Shown piece by piece: positions 26,488-35,115 of a DNA stretch of 64,000 nt (position 1 is its first letter; the number at the start of each line of letters is the position of its first letter). The stretch is from contig JAJCZQ010000028.1 in NCBI GenBank assembly GCA_029262335.1, forward strand, positions 1 to 64,000, read 5' to 3'. The notes beneath the pieces are model-generated. The model did not search any database and was not told where the DNA came from. It saw nothing but the letters and a program-made list of their open reading frames with translations. Source of the stretch: Deltaproteobacteria bacterium (GTDB lineage Bacteria; Desulfobacterota_D; UBA1144; Nemesobacterales; JAJCZQ01). Both the position numbers and the translations under genes were made by a program.

Positions 26488-26878
26488 TATTGCTGACGCT
26501 CTCTAATTCATCCGGAAGTAAAATTGTGATGCTTGGATTACCATCCTCATCACTCTTACGTCCAAGATAAGAAATTAGTTTTATACTCTGAGATACCCCT
26601 TTGTATGTTAGATCAACTTCAAATCCGAAGACATTGGAACGGTTGTCCTGCCGGTATACCCTGATTAAGTAAATTAGCTGGTTAATTATCTTCCCCAGCC
26701 TCTTGATATCTGTCTCTCCTTTTTTAACAGCTTCTTGATCCGGCACTATATGAGTTTCCCATACTCCCGATGTAGTATACAGAGGAAGCGGCATACCGCT
26801 TTGCTGTCCGTATTCGCTTATATCAATCTGTCTGCCATCAGCAAGGTCAGAATTTCTGTTTTTAATAAAATTTTCCAT
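26468..26878 (-). CDS. DUF6573-like protein
   Basis: This is a 136-residue soluble protein. The N-terminal half reads A-D-G-R-Q-I-D-I-S-E-Y-G-Q-Q-S-G followed by P-L-P-L-Y-T-T-S-G-V-W, a pattern I associate with DUF6573 (A-x-x-D-G-x-L-V-D-V-S, then a P-V-A-L-T-x-x-V-W stretch). That match is from memory and unverified. The C-terminal half is a beta-type region ending P-D-E-L-E-S-V. I prefer the ATG at 26878; a GTG at 26896 adds six residues. It is the first gene of the desulfurase-DUF5993-DsbB cluster. Function unknown. Confidence 0.65.
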   Translation of the reverse strand: MENFIKNRNSDLADGRQIDISEYGQQSGMPLPLYTTSGVWETHIVPDQEAVKKGETDIKRLGKIINQLIYLIRVYRQDNRSNVFGFEVDLTYKGVSQSIKLISYLGRKSDEDGNPSITILLPDELESVSNNEQAQQ

Positions 26879-26976
26879 TGCCTTTTCACCGTACACCTTT
26901 AATATAACAGCATATTATCATTGCTTTTTATTTAAATTCCAAATTACCATAAATAAAAAAGGAAAAAATTTTAATT

Positions 26977-27750
26977 ATGTCAGTTAACAATGTTCAGTTA
27001 ATCCCCGTCAGCCCATTTCCGGAAATAAACCCCGGGGACAACCTCCCTTTAATTATAAGCAGCGCAATAAAAAAAGATGATATTGAATTACAGGATAACG
27101 ACATCGTTGTTGTAGCACAAAAAATTGTCTCCAAAGCTGAAAACAGGATTGTAGATTTAAAAAAAATTAAACCTACTGCCTTTTCCAGTTCCGTTGCAAA
27201 AGAGGTAGCTAAAGACCCGAGGCTTGTTGAAGTTATACTGGCAGAAACTAAAAAAATCATAAGAATGGATATGAGAAAAGAAGGCCATGGAAGACTTATA
27301 GTGGAAACAAGGGACGGCCTTATTCTTGCAAATGCCGGCGTTGATACATCAAACGTAACCGGGGGTGATTCAGTAACTCTTTTACCCCTGGATTCCGATA
27401 AATCTGCAGATAAAATCAGAACAGCTATTTTTAAAAAACTTGGTAAAAAAGTTGCAGTTATTATTACCGATACTGTTGGAAGGCCATGGAGAGAAGGCCT
27501 TGTGGATATAGCTATAGGATGTTCGGGTATTACTCCGCTTGATGATAAAAGAGGGGAAAAAGACTCAAGGGGATTTTTACTTAACGCTACTGTTATGGCA
27601 ACGGGTGACCAGGTTGCATCTGCAGCAGGACTGTTGATGGATAAAAACAGCCAGACGCCTCTAATTATTGCAAAAGGGATTAACTATAAAAAAAGTAACA
27701 GGGGATCAAAATCCCTGATCAGAGACTCTAAGAATGACCTGTTCAGATAG
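26977..27750 (+). CDS. cofE: Coenzyme F420-0:L-glutamate ligase (CofE-like)
   Basis: CofE adds glutamate residues to F420-0 using GTP. The 257-residue protein contains D-I-V-V-V-A-Q-K-I-V-S-K-A-E near residues 40-53, N-A-G-V-D-T-S-N, I-T-D-T-V-G-R-P-W-R-E-G and A-I-G-C-S-G-I. Then come D-K-R-G-E-K-D-S-R-G and G-D-Q-V-A-S-A-A, all in CofE order. No other F420 gene (cofC, cofD, fbiC) is in the window, but an LLM-type oxidoreductase lies at 35116-36153. Its stop codon abuts that of the convergent UbiA-type gene with no bases between. Confidence 0.9.
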   Translation: MSVNNVQLIPVSPFPEINPGDNLPLIISSAIKKDDIELQDNDIVVVAQKIVSKAENRIVDLKKIKPTAFSSSVAKEVAKDPRLVEVILAETKKIIRMDMRKEGHGRLIVETRDGLILANAGVDTSNVTGGDSVTLLPLDSDKSADKIRTAIFKKLGKKVAVIITDTVGRPWREGLVDIAIGCSGITPLDDKRGEKDSRGFLLNATVMATGDQVASAAGLLMDKNSQTPLIIAKGINYKKSNRGSKSLIRDSKNDLFR

Positions 27751-28620
27751 TCAATAATGAAGGTATATAGCGATGCCCTTTATTATAAGCCATGCAACTA
27801 CCGTAGCCAGCAGCCAGTAGTCCTTGAGCAAAGCCTCGGTAGGATCGCCTTTGGATTTTTTTCTTGCCAGGTACACGTATCTTACAACACCAAAACATGC
27901 CAGCGGGATCGTTATAAGAATAAGTCCCATACTTGTATTAATCAGGTATATCGAATAGGTAATAATTGAAGCCGAAGCAAATACAACAAGCATGTAATCA
28001 AGAAAAACCTTATCATATTTTGAAAGCACCTTTCTGAAGGTTTTATTCTCTGAAGACATATTAAGCTCAGACCTTCTTTTACCAAATGCCAGAAGGAGGG
28101 AAAGAAACAGTGTTGTTAATATAAGCCAGCCGGATATTGCAAGCCCGGATGATGCCCCGCCGCCGAGAATTCTAAGCAAAAATCCCCCGGCAATACAAAA
28201 TGATTCGATAATAACTATGTTCTTAAGCCCTAGTGAATAGGAAGCTGTCAGAACCAGATAGGTTACAAGTATGACAGTAAAAATGATATTTATTTTAAGG
28301 GCTGTGAAAATACTTACTATTAACAGAAAAAGTGCCAATACAAGTGTATATCTGGTTAATATCCTTCCCGAAGCAATTGGCCTGTTTTTTTTTACTGGAT
28401 GGTTCTTATCGTTTTCTATATCAAAAACATCGTTGAATATATAGCCTACAGATGAAGCAAGTGAGAATGATAAAAATGCAAGAAAAGCTGTAATAAAATT
28501 ATCAAAACTGCCGAAAACAGTACCCCCAAAAAAAGCCGGGGCAACTACCAGCAAATTTTTAACCCAGTGCGTCGGACGCAGCAAATAAAAGAGGTCTTTT
28601 ACCAAATTACTCATCTTCAT
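27751..28620 (-). CDS. UbiA-family prenyltransferase, decaprenyl-phosphate phosphoribosyltransferase-like
   Basis: This is a 289-residue integral membrane protein with about eight helices. The first Asp-rich motif is N-D-V-F-D-I-E-N-D, followed by H-P-V-K-K-N-R-P-I-A-S-G. The N-terminal R-P-T-H-W-V-K-N-L is typical of the subgroup that transfers phosphoribose to polyprenyl phosphate, the first step towards decaprenylphosphoryl arabinose-type sugars. The second motif is weak. Quinone or haem prenylation is less likely given the H-W-V-K-N start. It is divergent from the GDPD gene. Confidence 0.82.
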   Translation of the reverse strand: MKMSNLVKDLFYLLRPTHWVKNLLVVAPAFFGGTVFGSFDNFITAFLAFLSFSLASSVGYIFNDVFDIENDKNHPVKKNRPIASGRILTRYTLVLALFLLIVSIFTALKINIIFTVILVTYLVLTASYSLGLKNIVIIESFCIAGGFLLRILGGGASSGLAISGWLILTTLFLSLLLAFGKRRSELNMSSENKTFRKVLSKYDKVFLDYMLVVFASASIITYSIYLINTSMGLILITIPLACFGVVRYVYLARKKSKGDPTEALLKDYWLLATVVAWLIIKGIAIYLHY

Positions 28621-28672
28621 ACCATTCTACTAATTCTTAATTTTATATCAATCAAGGTGTATATTAGATAGT

Positions 28673-29359
28673 ATGTCCGAAAAAAATGCAGATGATTTTA
28701 TAATAATTGCACACCGCGGTGCAAGTGAATACGAGCCTGAAAACACCTTTTCCTCATTTGATAAGGCAATCGAACTCGGGGCCCAGATGATGGAATTTGA
28801 TGTAAGGCTAAGCCTTGATAACAAATTAGTGGTTGTTCACGACCCCAGGGTCAACAGGACAACTGACGGCAGGGGAAGAGTCAGGGACAAAACAGCACAG
28901 GAGCTTTTGGCCCTAGATGCAGGTAACGGCAACCAAATCCCACTGGTTGAAGATTTATTTAAAAAATATTCAGGAAAGATAAAATTTGTTATAGAGCTAA
29001 AGGACTATGAAACAGAGGAGCCGGTATTAGAACTCATCGAGAAGTACGGCATATCTGAAGATGTATACGTGGTTTCCTTCAGTAAGCGTATACTAAAAAG
29101 AATTAAATATTTTGAGCCCAAAATTACAACCGGACTGATCAAGGTTTTGCCTACCAATATAGAAAAAGACTGCAGTTACTGCGGGGCTGAGGTAATTGCC
29201 GTATTAAAATATTTTATCACAAGGAAGTTCGTGGAAAAAACAAAAAAATACGGGCTGCTTCCTTTTGCATGGACAGTCAATGACAAAGTACAATGTATTC
29301 AGTTTAAAAAAATGGGGCTTACCGGGATTGTTACAAATAAACCCGATATTTTAAGTTAA
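28673..29359 (+). CDS. Glycerophosphodiester phosphodiesterase family protein
   Basis: GDPD enzymes release glycerol-3-phosphate from deacylated phospholipids. The 228-residue TIM-barrel protein shows A-H-R-G-A-S-E-Y-E-P-E-N-T near residue 14, M-E-F-D-V-R-L-S-L-D and V-V-V-H-D. These supply the metal-binding Glu and Asp and the two catalytic His residues. K-F-V-I-E-L-K and P-F-A-W-T-V-N-D follow. There is no signal peptide, so it is cytoplasmic. It lies 18 bp before the second cysteine desulfurase on the same strand. Confidence 0.95.
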   Translation: MSEKNADDFIIIAHRGASEYEPENTFSSFDKAIELGAQMMEFDVRLSLDNKLVVVHDPRVNRTTDGRGRVRDKTAQELLALDAGNGNQIPLVEDLFKKYSGKIKFVIELKDYETEEPVLELIEKYGISEDVYVVSFSKRILKRIKYFEPKITTGLIKVLPTNIEKDCSYCGAEVIAVLKYFITRKFVEKTKKYGLLPFAWTVNDKVQCIQFKKMGLTGIVTNKPDILS

Positions 29360-29377
29360 AATTCCATATTTAAGAAA

Positions 29378-30526
29378 ATGAATAAAATCTATCTTGATTA
29401 CAACGCAACCACGCCAATTGACCCTTTAATCCTTGAGGAAATGCTGCCCTATTTTGGCAGTAGTTACGGCAACCCTTCCAGTATTCACTCATTTGGAAAC
29501 AAGGCAAAATCTGCCCTTGACCTTTCAAGGGACAGGGTCGCGGCCCTTGTAAATGCAAGACCAAAGGAAATTACTTTTACAACAGGCGGCAGTGAGAGCA
29601 ACAACTATGCTATTAAGGGAATAGCGTATGCACTGAGGGAAAAGGGGAACCATCTTGTTACAACCTCGGTTGAACATGCATCCTGCCTTGAGACTTTTAG
29701 TTTTCTTGAATCACAGGGGTTTGAAGTAACTTACCTTGATGTTGACAGTAACGGCTTAATTGACCCGGAAAAGTTATCAGAATCTATCAGGGAATCCACA
29801 ATATTAGTTTCCTGCATCTATGCAAATAATGAAACGGGTGTTATAAATCCAATCGGCAGATTAGCTGAAATCTCAAATGAAAAAGGTGTTTTATTCCATA
29901 CCGATGCTGTACAGACTATTGGGAAAATAGAAGTCGATGTTAAGAGCCTTAATGTTGATATGGCTTCTTTTTCTTCACATAAAATTTACGGCCCAAAAGG
30001 CGTAGGTGCACTTTATATTAAGATGGGTGTAAACCCGGTCTCACTTCTTCACGGGGGCGGACAGGAAAGAGGTAAACGCTCAGGCACGGAGAATGTCCCC
30101 GGAATTGCCGGATTTGGAAAAGCTGCTGAACTTGTAAAACAAAATTTTGCCGAAGAAGAAAAAAGAATTTCTTCACTTTGTAATTTTCTTGAAAAAGGAA
30201 TATTTGATTCAATTGACGGAGTAAATCTAAACGGAGATGCTCCGAATAAACTCCCAAACACACTTAACATCTCATTTGAAGGTATTGAAGGTGAATCACT
30301 TGTTATGAACCTTGATATTGACGGCTTTGCAGTATCAACCGGCTCTGCATGTTCAGAAGGTAACGTAGAACCATCACATGTACTTCTCGCAATGGGCCAA
30401 TCTAACAAAGAGGCAGTATCTTCCCTAAGGCTTAGTATAGGAAGGTTTACAACTAAAGAAGATATTGAAAAGTTCCTGGAAATCCTTCCTGTTATTACGG
30501 AAAGAATAAGAAATACGAAACTGTAG
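29378..30526 (+). CDS. Cysteine desulfurase, NifS/IscS family (copy 2)
   Basis: This 382-residue PLP enzyme has the standard NifS/IscS architecture. It starts I-Y-L-D-Y-N-A-T-T-P, the PLP lysine is in F-S-S-H-K-I-Y-G-P-K-G, and the catalytic Cys325 is in S-T-G-S-A-C-S-E-G-N. The long C-E-G loop is typical of the group that supplies iron-sulfur assembly or tRNA thiolation (IscS or MnmA partner). It follows the GDPD gene by 18 bp and converges on argC with 1 bp between stop codons. No scaffold gene is adjacent. Confidence 0.95.
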   Translation: MNKIYLDYNATTPIDPLILEEMLPYFGSSYGNPSSIHSFGNKAKSALDLSRDRVAALVNARPKEITFTTGGSESNNYAIKGIAYALREKGNHLVTTSVEHASCLETFSFLESQGFEVTYLDVDSNGLIDPEKLSESIRESTILVSCIYANNETGVINPIGRLAEISNEKGVLFHTDAVQTIGKIEVDVKSLNVDMASFSSHKIYGPKGVGALYIKMGVNPVSLLHGGGQERGKRSGTENVPGIAGFGKAAELVKQNFAEEEKRISSLCNFLEKGIFDSIDGVNLNGDAPNKLPNTLNISFEGIEGESLVMNLDIDGFAVSTGSACSEGNVEPSHVLLAMGQSNKEAVSSLRLSIGRFTTKEDIEKFLEILPVITERIRNTKL

Positions 30527-30527
30527 T

Positions 30528-31574
30528 CTACGGGTATAGAGGGTTCAGATTTAGACCTGTTGTTTCCGGCAGGTCCAACATTATATTCATATTCTGCACT
30601 GCCTGCCCGGCAGCACCTTTTACAAGATTGTCTATTACCGAAACTATAACTGCACTTTTCTTTTCAGGTATTGATTTAATTCCTATGTCACAGTAATTAG
30701 AACCCCTTATAAAAGAAATATTCGGGAACTTACCTTCATCATAAATACGTACAAAATGACAGCCCTTGTAATAATACTTCAATTTCCCAATAAGTTCCGA
30801 AGTTTCATATGCTTTGTTCGTTTTTACATAGATCGTGGAAAGTATGCCCCTGTCTATGGGAATTAGGTGAGGGGTAAAGATTATATTTACGTCCTTATTC
30901 GAAAACTCCGACAGATGCTGTTCGATCTCGGGAGAATGACGGTGCTCCGCTACTTTATATGCCTTAAATCCTTCACTTACTTCACAAAAATGAAGGTCAA
31001 GGGATGGTGACCTGCCTGCCCCGGAAACACCGGATTTGGAATCGATAATAATTGAACTCTCATCCACAATATTTTCTTTAAGCAGTGGTGCCAGAGGTAA
31101 AATTGAGGAAGTGGGATAACAGCCGGGATTAGCAATAAGGCTGGTTTCAGCAATCTGGTCCCTGTTCAGTTCAGAAATACCGTATACAGCAACCTTGAGA
31201 AGATCCGTACAGGGATGGTCACCGTACCACTGACTGTAATTTCCCTCATTCAACCTGAAATCAGCACCCAGATCAATGATTTTAATATTACGTTTATTTA
31301 TTTCCTGTATAACTTCTGCCGATGTGCCGTGTGGAAGCGCGGCAAACACTACGTCAATATCTTCAGGCAAATTAGCGGGATTGAGCTTTTCAAGCTTAAG
31401 ATCGAGGATACCTTTTAGGTGCGGAAATACCTCTGAGACCTTTTTCCCGGCATGTTTTTCGGCAGTAACATAGGTTATCTTCGCATTGGGATGATTAACA
31501 AGGATCCTTATTAATTCACCACCCGTGTATCCGCTTGCACCCAGTATAGCAACATTTAATTCTTGCATAATCAT
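30528..31574 (-). CDS. argC: N-acetyl-gamma-glutamyl-phosphate reductase
   Basis: ArgC performs the NADPH-dependent third step of arginine synthesis. The 348-residue protein has the Rossmann motif G-A-S-G-Y-T-G-G-E-L near residue 13, the A-L-P-H-G segment, and the catalytic cysteine in A-N-P-G-C-Y-P-T. S-G-V-S-G-A-G-R and H-R-H-S-P-E-I support the call. Length is standard. The start at 31574 gives M-I-M-Q-E-L-N; a Met two codons later is equally possible. It stands alone, divergent from gap. Confidence 0.97.
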   Translation of the reverse strand: MIMQELNVAILGASGYTGGELIRILVNHPNAKITYVTAEKHAGKKVSEVFPHLKGILDLKLEKLNPANLPEDIDVVFAALPHGTSAEVIQEINKRNIKIIDLGADFRLNEGNYSQWYGDHPCTDLLKVAVYGISELNRDQIAETSLIANPGCYPTSSILPLAPLLKENIVDESSIIIDSKSGVSGAGRSPSLDLHFCEVSEGFKAYKVAEHRHSPEIEQHLSEFSNKDVNIIFTPHLIPIDRGILSTIYVKTNKAYETSELIGKLKYYYKGCHFVRIYDEGKFPNISFIRGSNYCDIGIKSIPEKKSAVIVSVIDNLVKGAAGQAVQNMNIMLDLPETTGLNLNPLYP

Positions 31575-31732
31575 TGAAAATATCCGTTAAAAATTACAAA
31601 TACAAGCCTTAAACAGCTCAAAATACATTAATTTAACCTAAAACATGCATCTATCTTGACTAATATTAAACAAAAGGTAGTGTAACTATTTTTTTGAAAT
31701 AAGGACTATAATTTCCCGGAGGGAATCTTAAC

Positions 31733-32740
31733 ATGCCTGTAAAAGTCGGTATAAACGGATTTGGCAGAATCGGACGCCACGTATTAAGGATAGGTCTTCA
31801 GAGGCCTGACCTGGAATTTGTTGCAATCAATGATATTACGGATGCAAAAACCCTTGCACATCTGTTTAAATACGATTCTGTATTTGGCCCTTTTAAGGGA
31901 GAGATAGAAGTAAAAGGAAATGACATAATTATTGACGGCAAACCTGTAAGGGTTTACTCCGAGAGGGACCCAAAACAGATCCCATGGGGAGAAGCAGGCG
32001 CTCAAATTGTTGCAGAATCAACCGGGATATTCAGGACTAAAGAACAGGTTTCAGCACATCTTGGAGAAACTGTAAAAAAGGTAATCATAACAGCTCCTGC
32101 CAAGGGTAAAGTGGATTTTTCAGTAGTTATGGGGATAAACGACAAGGACTACAATCCTGCTGAAGACCATATAATATCTAATGCTTCCTGCACAACAAAC
32201 TGCTTTAGTATGCTTGTCAAAGTACTCCATGAAAATTTTGAAATAATAAAAGGCCAGATGACAACTGTCCATTCCTATACAAACGACCAGCAGATACTCG
32301 ATGCACCTCACTCAGACCTTAGAAGGGCTCGTTCCGCCGCACTCTCCATTATCCCAACAAGCACCGGGGCAGCAAGTGCTATTCAGCTTGTATTCCCCGA
32401 ATTAAAAGGAAAACTTGAAGCTGTTGCAATGAGAGTACCAACTCCCGATGTATCAGTTGTTGATTTCACCTGCGAAGTGGGAAAAGATACAAGCGTGGAT
32501 GAAATAAATAACGCTTTCCTTGATGCTTCTAAAAATGATTTAAAAGGATACCTCAGATACGTTGATGAACCTCTGGTTTCTTCAGACCTTGTGGGCGATA
32601 CCCATTCCGCTGCATTTGACGCAGAACTCACATCCGTTGTTGAAGGTAATCTTGTAAAGGTAATTGCATGGTATGATAATGAATATGGATATTCTTCAAG
32701 AGTGGTTGATCTGGTGGAATTAATCGGGGCAGGACTTTGA
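31733..32740 (+). CDS. gap: Glyceraldehyde-3-phosphate dehydrogenase, type I
   Basis: This enzyme converts glyceraldehyde-3-phosphate to 1,3-bisphosphoglycerate with NAD. The 335-residue protein shows I-N-G-F-G-R-I-G-R near residue 7, and catalytic Cys153 in N-A-S-C-T-T-N-C. H-S-Y-T-N-D-Q and W-Y-D-N-E-Y-G-Y-S follow. The residues after the catalytic motif are F-S-M instead of the usual L-A-P. The ATG is preceded by GGAGGGA. The stop codon overlaps the pgk start (TTGA), so the two are coupled. Confidence 0.98.
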   Translation: MPVKVGINGFGRIGRHVLRIGLQRPDLEFVAINDITDAKTLAHLFKYDSVFGPFKGEIEVKGNDIIIDGKPVRVYSERDPKQIPWGEAGAQIVAESTGIFRTKEQVSAHLGETVKKVIITAPAKGKVDFSVVMGINDKDYNPAEDHIISNASCTTNCFSMLVKVLHENFEIIKGQMTTVHSYTNDQQILDAPHSDLRRARSAALSIIPTSTGAASAIQLVFPELKGKLEAVAMRVPTPDVSVVDFTCEVGKDTSVDEINNAFLDASKNDLKGYLRYVDEPLVSSDLVGDTHSAAFDAELTSVVEGNLVKVIAWYDNEYGYSSRVVDLVELIGAGL

Positions 32741-33936
32741 TAAATAAAGCTGTTGTTTCTGATATTCCCGACGATGAACTGAAAGGGAAAAAAGTTTTTG
32801 TAAGGGTTGATTTCAACGTACCAATTAAAGACGGCAGAATCAGCGAAGATTACAGAATCAGAAGAACTGTTCCAACAATTGACTATCTGGTTGAAAAGGG
32901 TGCAAAGGTAATACTGGGATCACACCTCGGAAGACCAAAAGGAAGAGACCTTCCCGGACTTTCGCTAAGACCTATAGCGTTCCGCCTGACAGAACTTCTT
33001 GGAAGAGATGTTAAATTTTCCCCTAAAATTATTGGGAAAGATGTTCATTACGAAGTAGACAACCTAAACAATGGCGGTGTTATGCTGCTTGAGAACCTGC
33101 GTTTTCACATTGAAGAAAGAAATAATGATGAAGAGTTTGCTAAGGAACTTGCTTCACTTGCTGATATATACGTAAATGATGCTTTTGGTACTTCTCATAG
33201 GGCTCATGCATCCACTTACGGCATGGCTCTTCACTTTGAAAAGAAAGTTGCAGGCTTTGTTGTAAATAAAGAAATTATGTTTATGAGTTCAATGCTAATG
33301 AACCCGTTAAAACCATATGTTGTAATCGTAGGCGGGGCAAAGATTAAAGATAAAATAGGTGCCATGAAAAACCTTATGGAAAAAGCCGACAAGGTACTTC
33401 TTGGCGGAGGAATAGCCTATACGTTTCTTAAAGCAAAAGATGTCCCGATAGGGAATTCAATCTGTGAAGACGAGATGGTTCCATGGGCAAAAGAAGCACT
33501 GGAAAAATACGGGGAAAAGATATTTCTTCCTGTTGACCATGTAGTTGCTGAAAGCTTTGAGAACAGGAAAACATCAATCGTGGTTGATAATGAAATACCT
33601 GATGACTACCATGGTTTTGATATCGGCCCTAAAACCATGACAAAATATTCTTCACTTATTAAAGGCAACGGCACCATATTCTGGAATGGTCCAATGGGTC
33701 TTTTCGAAGATAGTGACTTTTCCTCAGGCACTACACAGATAGCAAGGTCGATGGCACTTGCAACCTGGCGTGGGGCCACTACGGTAATCGGAGGCGGAGA
33801 TACTATATCTGCAATGAGAAATGCCGAAGTACTCGACCTTGAGATCACACATATCTCTACAGGCGGAGGCGCTTCTCTCGAATTTCTTGGCGGAAGCGAC
33901 CTGCCGGGTATAACCGTATTAAACGATAAAAATTAA
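32737..33936 (+). CDS. pgk: Phosphoglycerate kinase
   Basis: This enzyme transfers phosphate from 1,3-bisphosphoglycerate to ADP. The 399-residue protein carries V-R-V-D-F-N-V-P near residue 22, S-H-L-G-R-P-K, and V-N-D-A-F-G-T-S-H-R. N-G-P-M-G-L-F-E and G-G-G-D-T-I-S-A lie towards the C-terminus. The start is a TTG at 32737 overlapping the gap stop codon by four bases; no ATG exists nearby that keeps the N-terminus. No triosephosphate isomerase gene follows; a class I aldolase does. Confidence 0.98.
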   Translation: MINKAVVSDIPDDELKGKKVFVRVDFNVPIKDGRISEDYRIRRTVPTIDYLVEKGAKVILGSHLGRPKGRDLPGLSLRPIAFRLTELLGRDVKFSPKIIGKDVHYEVDNLNNGGVMLLENLRFHIEERNNDEEFAKELASLADIYVNDAFGTSHRAHASTYGMALHFEKKVAGFVVNKEIMFMSSMLMNPLKPYVVIVGGAKIKDKIGAMKNLMEKADKVLLGGGIAYTFLKAKDVPIGNSICEDEMVPWAKEALEKYGEKIFLPVDHVVAESFENRKTSIVVDNEIPDDYHGFDIGPKTMTKYSSLIKGNGTIFWNGPMGLFEDSDFSSGTTQIARSMALATWRGATTVIGGGDTISAMRNAEVLDLEITHISTGGGASLEFLGGSDLPGITVLNDKN

Positions 33937-34024
33937 GATATTTTTTTTATTGTTATTTGTGATAATCTATTATTATTCATAAATCCACACACCCTAGAAA
34001 ATCAATATTAAGAGGAATAATATA

Positions 34025-35107
34025 ATGCCGGATTCTGTCTCTAAACCAGTAAAGGGAATTGATCAAATTGTTGAATTACTCGGAGACGAAGCGGATTATT
34101 TCCTTGACCACAGCTGTAAAACAATAGATAAAAAACAACTGCACCTACCCGGAAAGGATTTTATAGACAGGGTTTTTGTGTCTACCGACAGACCTGTTGC
34201 TGTTTTAAGAAATTTACAAACACTTTTTAATACAGGCAGACTATCAGGCACTGGGTATCTTTCCATACTTCCCGTAGACCAGGGGATAGAGCATTCTGCC
34301 GGGGCATCCTTTGCACCCAACCCAATCTACTTTGACCCTGAAAATATCGTAAAACTCGCAATTGAAGGCGGATGTAATGCTGTTGCTTCAACCCTTGGAG
34401 TTCTGGGTTCTGTTTCAAGAAAATATGCCCATAAAATCCCGTTTATCATGAAGATTAACCACAACCAGCTTCTAAGTTATCCAAATGGTTTTGATCAGAT
34501 ACTTTTTGCAAATGTTGACCAGGCATTCGAGATGGGTGCCGTGGGAGTTGGTGCCACGATTTACTTTGGTTCACCTGAGACCAACAGGCAGATACAGGAA
34601 GTTTCCCAGGCATTCCAGCATGCACACAGCCTGGGCCTGGTAACGATACTCTGGGCTTATCTGAGGAATTCTGACTTTAAAAAAGACGGCACTGATTATC
34701 ATGTCTCTGCAGATTTAAGCGGCCAGGCCGACCACCTTTCAGCTACAATTGAAGCCGATATTGTCAAACAGAAGCTTGCTGAAAATAACGGTGGCTACAA
34801 TGCAATAAAATTTGGAAAAACACATGAAAAAGTATATTCAGAATTAACTTCCGACCATCCAATTGATTTAAACAGGTACCAGGTGGCCAACTGCTTTATG
34901 GGCCGGGCCGGTTTAATTAACTCGGGAGGCGCCTCTGGCGACAATGACTTATTAAATGCTGTTAAAACCTCCGTTATAAATAAAAGGGCCGGCGGTATGG
35001 GCCTGATTTCAGGAAGAAAATCATTTCAAAAACCGATGAAGGAAGGTATCGCCCTTCTTAACTCTATACAGAACGTCTATCTGGAAAAGAAAATAACGGT
35101 TGCCTGA
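34025..35107 (+). CDS. fbaB: Class I fructose-bisphosphate aldolase
   Basis: The class I (Schiff-base) aldolase splits or forms fructose-1,6-bisphosphate. This 360-residue protein belongs to the DhnA/FbaB-type bacterial group. P-V-D-Q-G-I-E-H-S lies near residue 85, I-M-K-I-N-H-N follows, and the barrel strand A-I-K-F-G-K-T near residue 265 would hold the Schiff-base lysine. [12 protein letters not shown] forms the phosphate loop. The ATG follows AGAGGAATAAT. It is 88 bp after pgk and probably shares its transcript. Confidence 0.92.
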   Translation: MPDSVSKPVKGIDQIVELLGDEADYFLDHSCKTIDKKQLHLPGKDFIDRVFVSTDRPVAVLRNLQTLFNTGRLSGTGYLSILPVDQGIEHSAGASFAPNPIYFDPENIVKLAIEGGCNAVASTLGVLGSVSRKYAHKIPFIMKINHNQLLSYPNGFDQILFANVDQAFEMGAVGVGATIYFGSPETNRQIQEVSQAFQHAHSLGLVTILWAYLRNSDFKKDGTDYHVSADLSGQADHLSATIEADIVKQKLAENNGGYNAIKFGKTHEKVYSELTSDHPIDLNRYQVANCFMGRAGLINSGGASGDNDLLNAVKTSVINKRAGGMGLISGRKSFQKPMKEGIALLNSIQNVYLEKKITVA

Positions 35108-35115
35108 ATTAAGTC

